7,966 nt of DNA, from positions 1 through 7,966 of the forward strand of contig CAUEQX010000082.1 in assembly GCA_959020035.1 (NCBI GenBank), in the 5' to 3' direction. A model generated the notes under the pieces. That model ran no database searches, was not told where the DNA came from, and worked only from the letters and a program-made list of their open reading frames with translations. Below, one piece after another: positions 5,711 through 7,966 of the stretch; within the stretch, counting starts at the first letter, position 1, and each line of letters opens with the position of its first letter. The position numbers and the translations under genes are program-made. Origin of the DNA: an uncultured Collinsella sp. (GTDB lineage Bacteria; Actinomycetota; Coriobacteriia; Coriobacteriales; Coriobacteriaceae).

Positions 5711-6196
5711 TTAGCGCACACGCTCGATCTCGACGCCACAGCTTGCCAAGGGCAGGCCAACAGGCGCCCACGGCTTATCGAGCTTGATGCGCACACCAAG
5801 CAGCGAGGGATAACGACGCAGCAGCATCTGGGCCGTACCTTCAGCTGCCGCCTCGATGAGCTTAAACGTATGCTCGCGCAGATAGCCATCGACATCGTGG
5901 CACACCGAGCCGTAGTCAATCGAGGCGTCCAAGTTATCGTGCTCTCCCGCTGCACGCAGGTCAGCATAGAGCACCAAGGACACGATGAATTTCTGGCCCA
6001 GCGCGTTCTCTTCGGGATACACGCCGTGGTTAGCAAAAACCTCAAGACCTTCAACGGTGATGCGGTCGGCATGGCGCAGATCGTCATAGCTCACGTGGGG
6101 TACCGCCGTTGCGGTGGATATTTCGCCCCTTCCACGGCGGGCGAGCTCGGCACCTTCAGTCTTGGTTGCATTCTCGGGCAGTTTCTTGTTGCTCAT
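5711..6196 (-). CDS. folB: dihydroneopterin aldolase
   Basis: A 161-residue protein. Residues about 44-161 are a full dihydroneopterin aldolase domain. VEGLEVFANHGVYPEEN (48-64) with GQKF is the classical N-terminal signature carrying the pterin-binding Glu. LDYG-like DASIDYGSV, then FKLIEAAAE and VRIKLDKPWAPVG near the C-terminus give the remaining family landmarks, with the lysine of LDKP as catalytic base. The enzyme cleaves 7,8-dihydroneopterin to 6-hydroxymethyl-7,8-dihydropterin and glycolaldehyde in folate synthesis. Usual length is about 120, so the first 43 residues are an extra polar leader without signal-peptide features. ATG 6196 is supported by AAGGAG 9 nt upstream; no internal Met lies before the domain, although a GTG at residue 35 exists without a ribosome-binding site. 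It is the last gene of the nrdG-folE-HD-folB run, 43 nt after the HD gene. Confidence 0.93.
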   Translation of the reverse strand: MSNKKLPENATKTEGAELARRGRGEISTATAVPHVSYDDLRHADRITVEGLEVFANHGVYPEENALGQKFIVSLVLYADLRAAGEHDNLDASIDYGSVCHDVDGYLREHTFKLIEAAAEGTAQMLLRRYPSLLGVRIKLDKPWAPVGLPLASCGVEIERVR

Positions 6197-6239
6197 CGCG
6201 ATCGTCTCCTTCGTTTAGAACCCCGACCGCGCAAACTAA

Positions 6240-6821
6240 CTACACGCGAATCGACAGGTTCTTTTTATCATCGCTCCAGTTGCAAGCATTGCGCGCGGGG
6301 CATGCAAAGCAGGCGCGCGACGCTTTGTCGGCTGCATAGAGCAGACGCTCAAGCGGTTGGCTGTTCACACGCAGCTTTCGATGGCCCAGAATGGCCGTCT
6401 TAATGGCTGCGGCATCGGCCGGCTCAAACGCCACATCATCGGGCATGCCGCCGAGAATCGCATCAGCGACGCGTTCGCTTGCAACATCATGGGATATACC
6501 CGATTCATACTGTTCATCTTTGCCGATATCGTGAAGAAGTGCCGTGGCGTAGATGACCTCACGGTCAAATTCGAGCTGTTCCTCGAGATTCTTGATCCAC
6601 ATAATGCGAGCGACATCGAGAAGATGGTCAATACCGTGGCGGCAGAAGATGCGCCCCGATTCCAACTGTGCAATGTTACCCAGGTGCCGCCGGAACAGCC
6701 CGTTGGCGCAAATGTAATCAATGCGAGGCATGGCACCAAAGGGAGCCAAGCCCGAAGCCATAAAGCCGCGACGCGACGTCCCCTCATCGGTCTTCGATGT
6801 AAAGTCGTTGACGACCCTCAT
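6240..6821 (-). CDS. HD-domain phosphohydrolase of the folate cluster, with C-terminal Cys motif
   Basis: A 193-residue HD-superfamily protein. Metal ligands are visible in order: His62 in RHGIDHLLDVARI, His97-Asp98 in ALLHDIGKDEQY, a further His111-Asp112, and Asp165 in YAADKAS. Beyond the domain lies CFACPARNAC (Cys171, Cys174, Cys180), then NWSDDKKN; this could bind zinc or an iron-sulfur cluster. HD proteins hydrolyse phosphomono- or diesters of nucleotides and similar compounds. Here the gene lies between folE and folB. This matches the order of the pathway, where dihydroneopterin triphosphate must lose its phosphates, so a role in that step is inferred, not shown. ATG 6821 was chosen because it lies 1 nt after the folE stop (TAG-C-ATG). 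Met21 or Met31 are possible alternatives, since residues 1-30 are not part of the domain. The ribosome-binding site is weak, as expected with coupling. Confidence 0.87.
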   Translation of the reverse strand: MRVVNDFTSKTDEGTSRRGFMASGLAPFGAMPRIDYICANGLFRRHLGNIAQLESGRIFCRHGIDHLLDVARIMWIKNLEEQLEFDREVIYATALLHDIGKDEQYESGISHDVASERVADAILGGMPDDVAFEPADAAAIKTAILGHRKLRVNSQPLERLLYAADKASRACFACPARNACNWSDDKKNLSIRV

Positions 6822-6822
6822 G

Positions 6823-7380
6823 CTAACGGCCCAGCATCCTAAAGAACCGCTCCTCGAGCGCGGGATCAGTCTCAAAGACGCCGCGGCGAGCGAGCGTCAC
6901 GGTCTTGGTGCCGGGCTTTTGCACGCCGCGCATGGTCATGCACATATGCTCGGCTTCCATGAGCACAATCGCTCCCTGGGGAGCGAGATAATCCATGAGA
7001 GCGTCGGCAACCTGCGCACACAGCTGCTCCTGCAGCTGCAGACGGCGGGCATAAACCTCAACCGTGCGGGCGAGCTTGGAAAGCCCAGCCACCCGACCGT
7101 TAGGGATATAGCCGATCGCAGCCTTGCCATAAAACGGCAGCAGATGGTGCTCGCACAGCGAGTAAAACGCAATGTCGTGCTCGATAACCAAATCGTTCGA
7201 AGCGACGGCAAAGGTTTTGGACAGGTGCTCCTCGGCACTCTGGTCCATACCGCCGGCGATCTCACCATACATACGGGCAACGCGCGCCGGGGTCTCCAGC
7301 AGGCCCTCACGAGTTGGGTCCTCGCCTATGCCCTCAAGCAACAGCTTAATGGCGGCCTCGACTTTTTCCTGATCGATCAT
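6823..7380 (-). CDS. folE: GTP cyclohydrolase I
   Basis: A 185-residue GTP cyclohydrolase I. It converts GTP to 7,8-dihydroneopterin triphosphate and formate, the first step of folate synthesis, in the cytoplasm as a homodecamer in characterised relatives. Family landmarks run throughout: EDPTREGLLETPARVA (20-35), the zinc motif SLCEHHLLPFYG with Cys76, His78 and His79, GRVAGLSKLAR, and HMCMTMRGV with the last zinc ligand Cys147. The 71-residue spacing between Cys76 and Cys147 equals that of E. coli Cys110 and Cys181, so the zinc-dependent type is intact. ATG 7380 is preceded by GTGAGG at 5-nt spacing. A GTG 21 codons upstream would add a basic leader without homology and was rejected. The 66-nt gap after nrdG has TGGTACCA but no convincing promoter, so folE may be read from the nrdG transcript. 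Confidence 0.97.
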   Translation of the reverse strand: MIDQEKVEAAIKLLLEGIGEDPTREGLLETPARVARMYGEIAGGMDQSAEEHLSKTFAVASNDLVIEHDIAFYSLCEHHLLPFYGKAAIGYIPNGRVAGLSKLARTVEVYARRLQLQEQLCAQVADALMDYLAPQGAIVLMEAEHMCMTMRGVQKPGTKTVTLARRGVFETDPALEERFFRMLGR

Positions 7381-7446
7381 CTGGGCCTCACTTTTCCGAT
7401 TTTGCGTTCGCGCTATGGTACCACGCCCTTTGGCATCGGCCACAAG

Positions 7447-7966
7447 CTACATAGTATGGGTCGAATAGACTGGATCGTCCCGCCAAAGTTCAACCGCATC
7501 ACAAAGCGCAACACCCTCGCGCTCAGCACGGTCGCGCGTAGCGTTCATATCGATCACACGCTGGTTACTCGAGCCTCTAAAACGCAATGAGATATCGTAC
7601 AGATCCTGAACAAACGGGCCGTCCACCAACATGTCGAGGCGGGCCAGGATACGGTTCGTCACCTCGGTATGATGACGGCCACCCGGCATAAGCTCCTCGA
7701 GCACGTCGCCGGTAAAGCACCAAATGGTCTTGCCCGACCCCGCGGGATAGGCCGCACGCACGCGTTCGATAAAGTCAACAAGCCCCACCTGATTCTCGGG
7801 CTCCATAGGCTCGCCGCCCAGAATCGTCAGACCATCGATAAAGGGGTGGTCGAGGCTCTCGATAATCTTGTCCTCGACGGCACGATCGAACGGCTCACCC
7901 GCAGCAAAGTCCCACGCGACAGAGTTAAAGCAATTCTTGCACCCACGACGGCACCCGCTCACAAAC
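7447..7966 (-). CDS. nrdG: anaerobic ribonucleoside-triphosphate reductase activating protein, 5' partial
   Basis: The last 172 residues of a radical SAM activase; the start lies beyond the window edge. Visible sequence begins FVSGCRRGCKNCFN, which contains the CxxxCxxC motif that holds the 4Fe-4S cluster and binds S-adenosylmethionine. LTILGGEPMEPEN is the family's GGEP-type SAM-binding segment, and LVDGPFVQDLYD with LRFRGSSNQRVID matches the C-terminal part of E. coli NrdG closely. By comparison with E. coli NrdG about 20-25 residues are missing. The protein generates the glycyl radical in NrdD, allowing dNTP synthesis without oxygen. nrdD normally lies just upstream, which here would be outside the window. 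About 30 extra C-terminal residues follow the E. coli end. The gene is followed on the same strand by folE, so nrdG-folE-HD-folB may be one transcript. Confidence 0.96.
   Translation of the reverse strand, partial: FVSGCRRGCKNCFNSVAWDFAAGEPFDRAVEDKIIESLDHPFIDGLTILGGEPMEPENQVGLVDFIERVRAAYPAGSGKTIWCFTGDVLEELMPGGRHHTEVTNRILARLDMLVDGPFVQDLYDISLRFRGSSNQRVIDMNATRDRAEREGVALCDAVELWRDDPVYSTHTM

Noticed and set aside
6728..6776. TSRRGFMASGLAPFGA near the HD protein N-terminus looks like a twin-arginine export signal.
   Set aside because: The hydrophobic stretch is too short and contains Pro, no cleavage site follows, and the protein belongs with cytoplasmic folate enzymes. The true start may even lie after it.
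6822..6875. Extension of the HD gene start to 6875 inside folE.
   Set aside because: The extra 18 residues are Arg/Ser-rich shadow of folE, and ATG 6821 directly after the folE stop is a typical coupled start.
7381..7446. Possible folE promoter or tetrahydrofolate riboswitch in the gap after nrdG.
   Set aside because: 66 nt is too short for the known tetrahydrofolate riboswitch, no matching core was seen, and the best -35/-10 pair has 19-nt spacing with poor matches.
1..7966. CRISPR arrays, insertion sequences, tRNA or rRNA genes and phage genes.
   Set aside because: No repeated spacer pattern, transposase motif, tRNA cloverleaf or rRNA segment was found, and coding density is that of ordinary chromosome.

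Overview
The window is a dense, GC-rich stretch of bacterial chromosome with ten protein genes, very short gaps, good Shine-Dalgarno sites and no mobile element, rRNA, tRNA or CRISPR array. The gene set is anaerobic ribonucleotide reductase activase, a PerR-type regulator, an M19 dipeptidase and a stand-alone UreE-like protein. Together with the high GC and C/G-ending codons, this suggests an anaerobic, host-associated actinobacterium of the Coriobacteriia (Collinsella-like). That assignment is an inference from style, not proved by a marker gene.

Layout: (1) 1-1369, plus strand: a Gfo/Idh/MocA oxidoreductase missing its N-terminus, followed after 2 nt by an acylphosphatase domain protein. 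(2) 1431-1811, plus: a PerR/Fur repressor with its own upstream region. (3) 1827-3719, minus: an FKBP/SlyD-type peptidyl-prolyl isomerase, a UreE-like protein 3 nt behind it, then a perfect 17-bp hairpin and a Cof-type HAD phosphatase. (4) 3840-4853, plus, divergent from the FKBP gene: an M19 membrane dipeptidase-like enzyme ending in a GC-rich hairpin. (5) 4928-5704, plus: a YgjP/DUF45-type zinc metallopeptidase with a TTG start. (6) 5711-7966, minus: nrdG (5' end outside the window), folE, an HD-domain phosphohydrolase and folB.

How the genes work together: the nrdG-folE-HD-folB run makes dNTP-related and folate products. FolE turns GTP into 7,8-dihydroneopterin triphosphate and FolB acts on dephosphorylated dihydroneopterin. 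The HD protein lies exactly between them, making it a good candidate for the dephosphorylation step, which has no universal enzyme. The FKBP/UreE-like pair resembles two known nickel-chaperone families, but both lack the His-rich tails of the classical proteins and the UreE-like protein lacks two of the three metal-binding histidines of the Klebsiella protein. No urease gene is in the window. The PerR protein keeps all five regulatory-metal ligands known from Bacillus PerR, so peroxide sensing is likely.

The least explained items are the HD protein with its C-terminal Cys cluster, the UreE-like/FKBP pair, and the perfect hairpin at 2654-2698.
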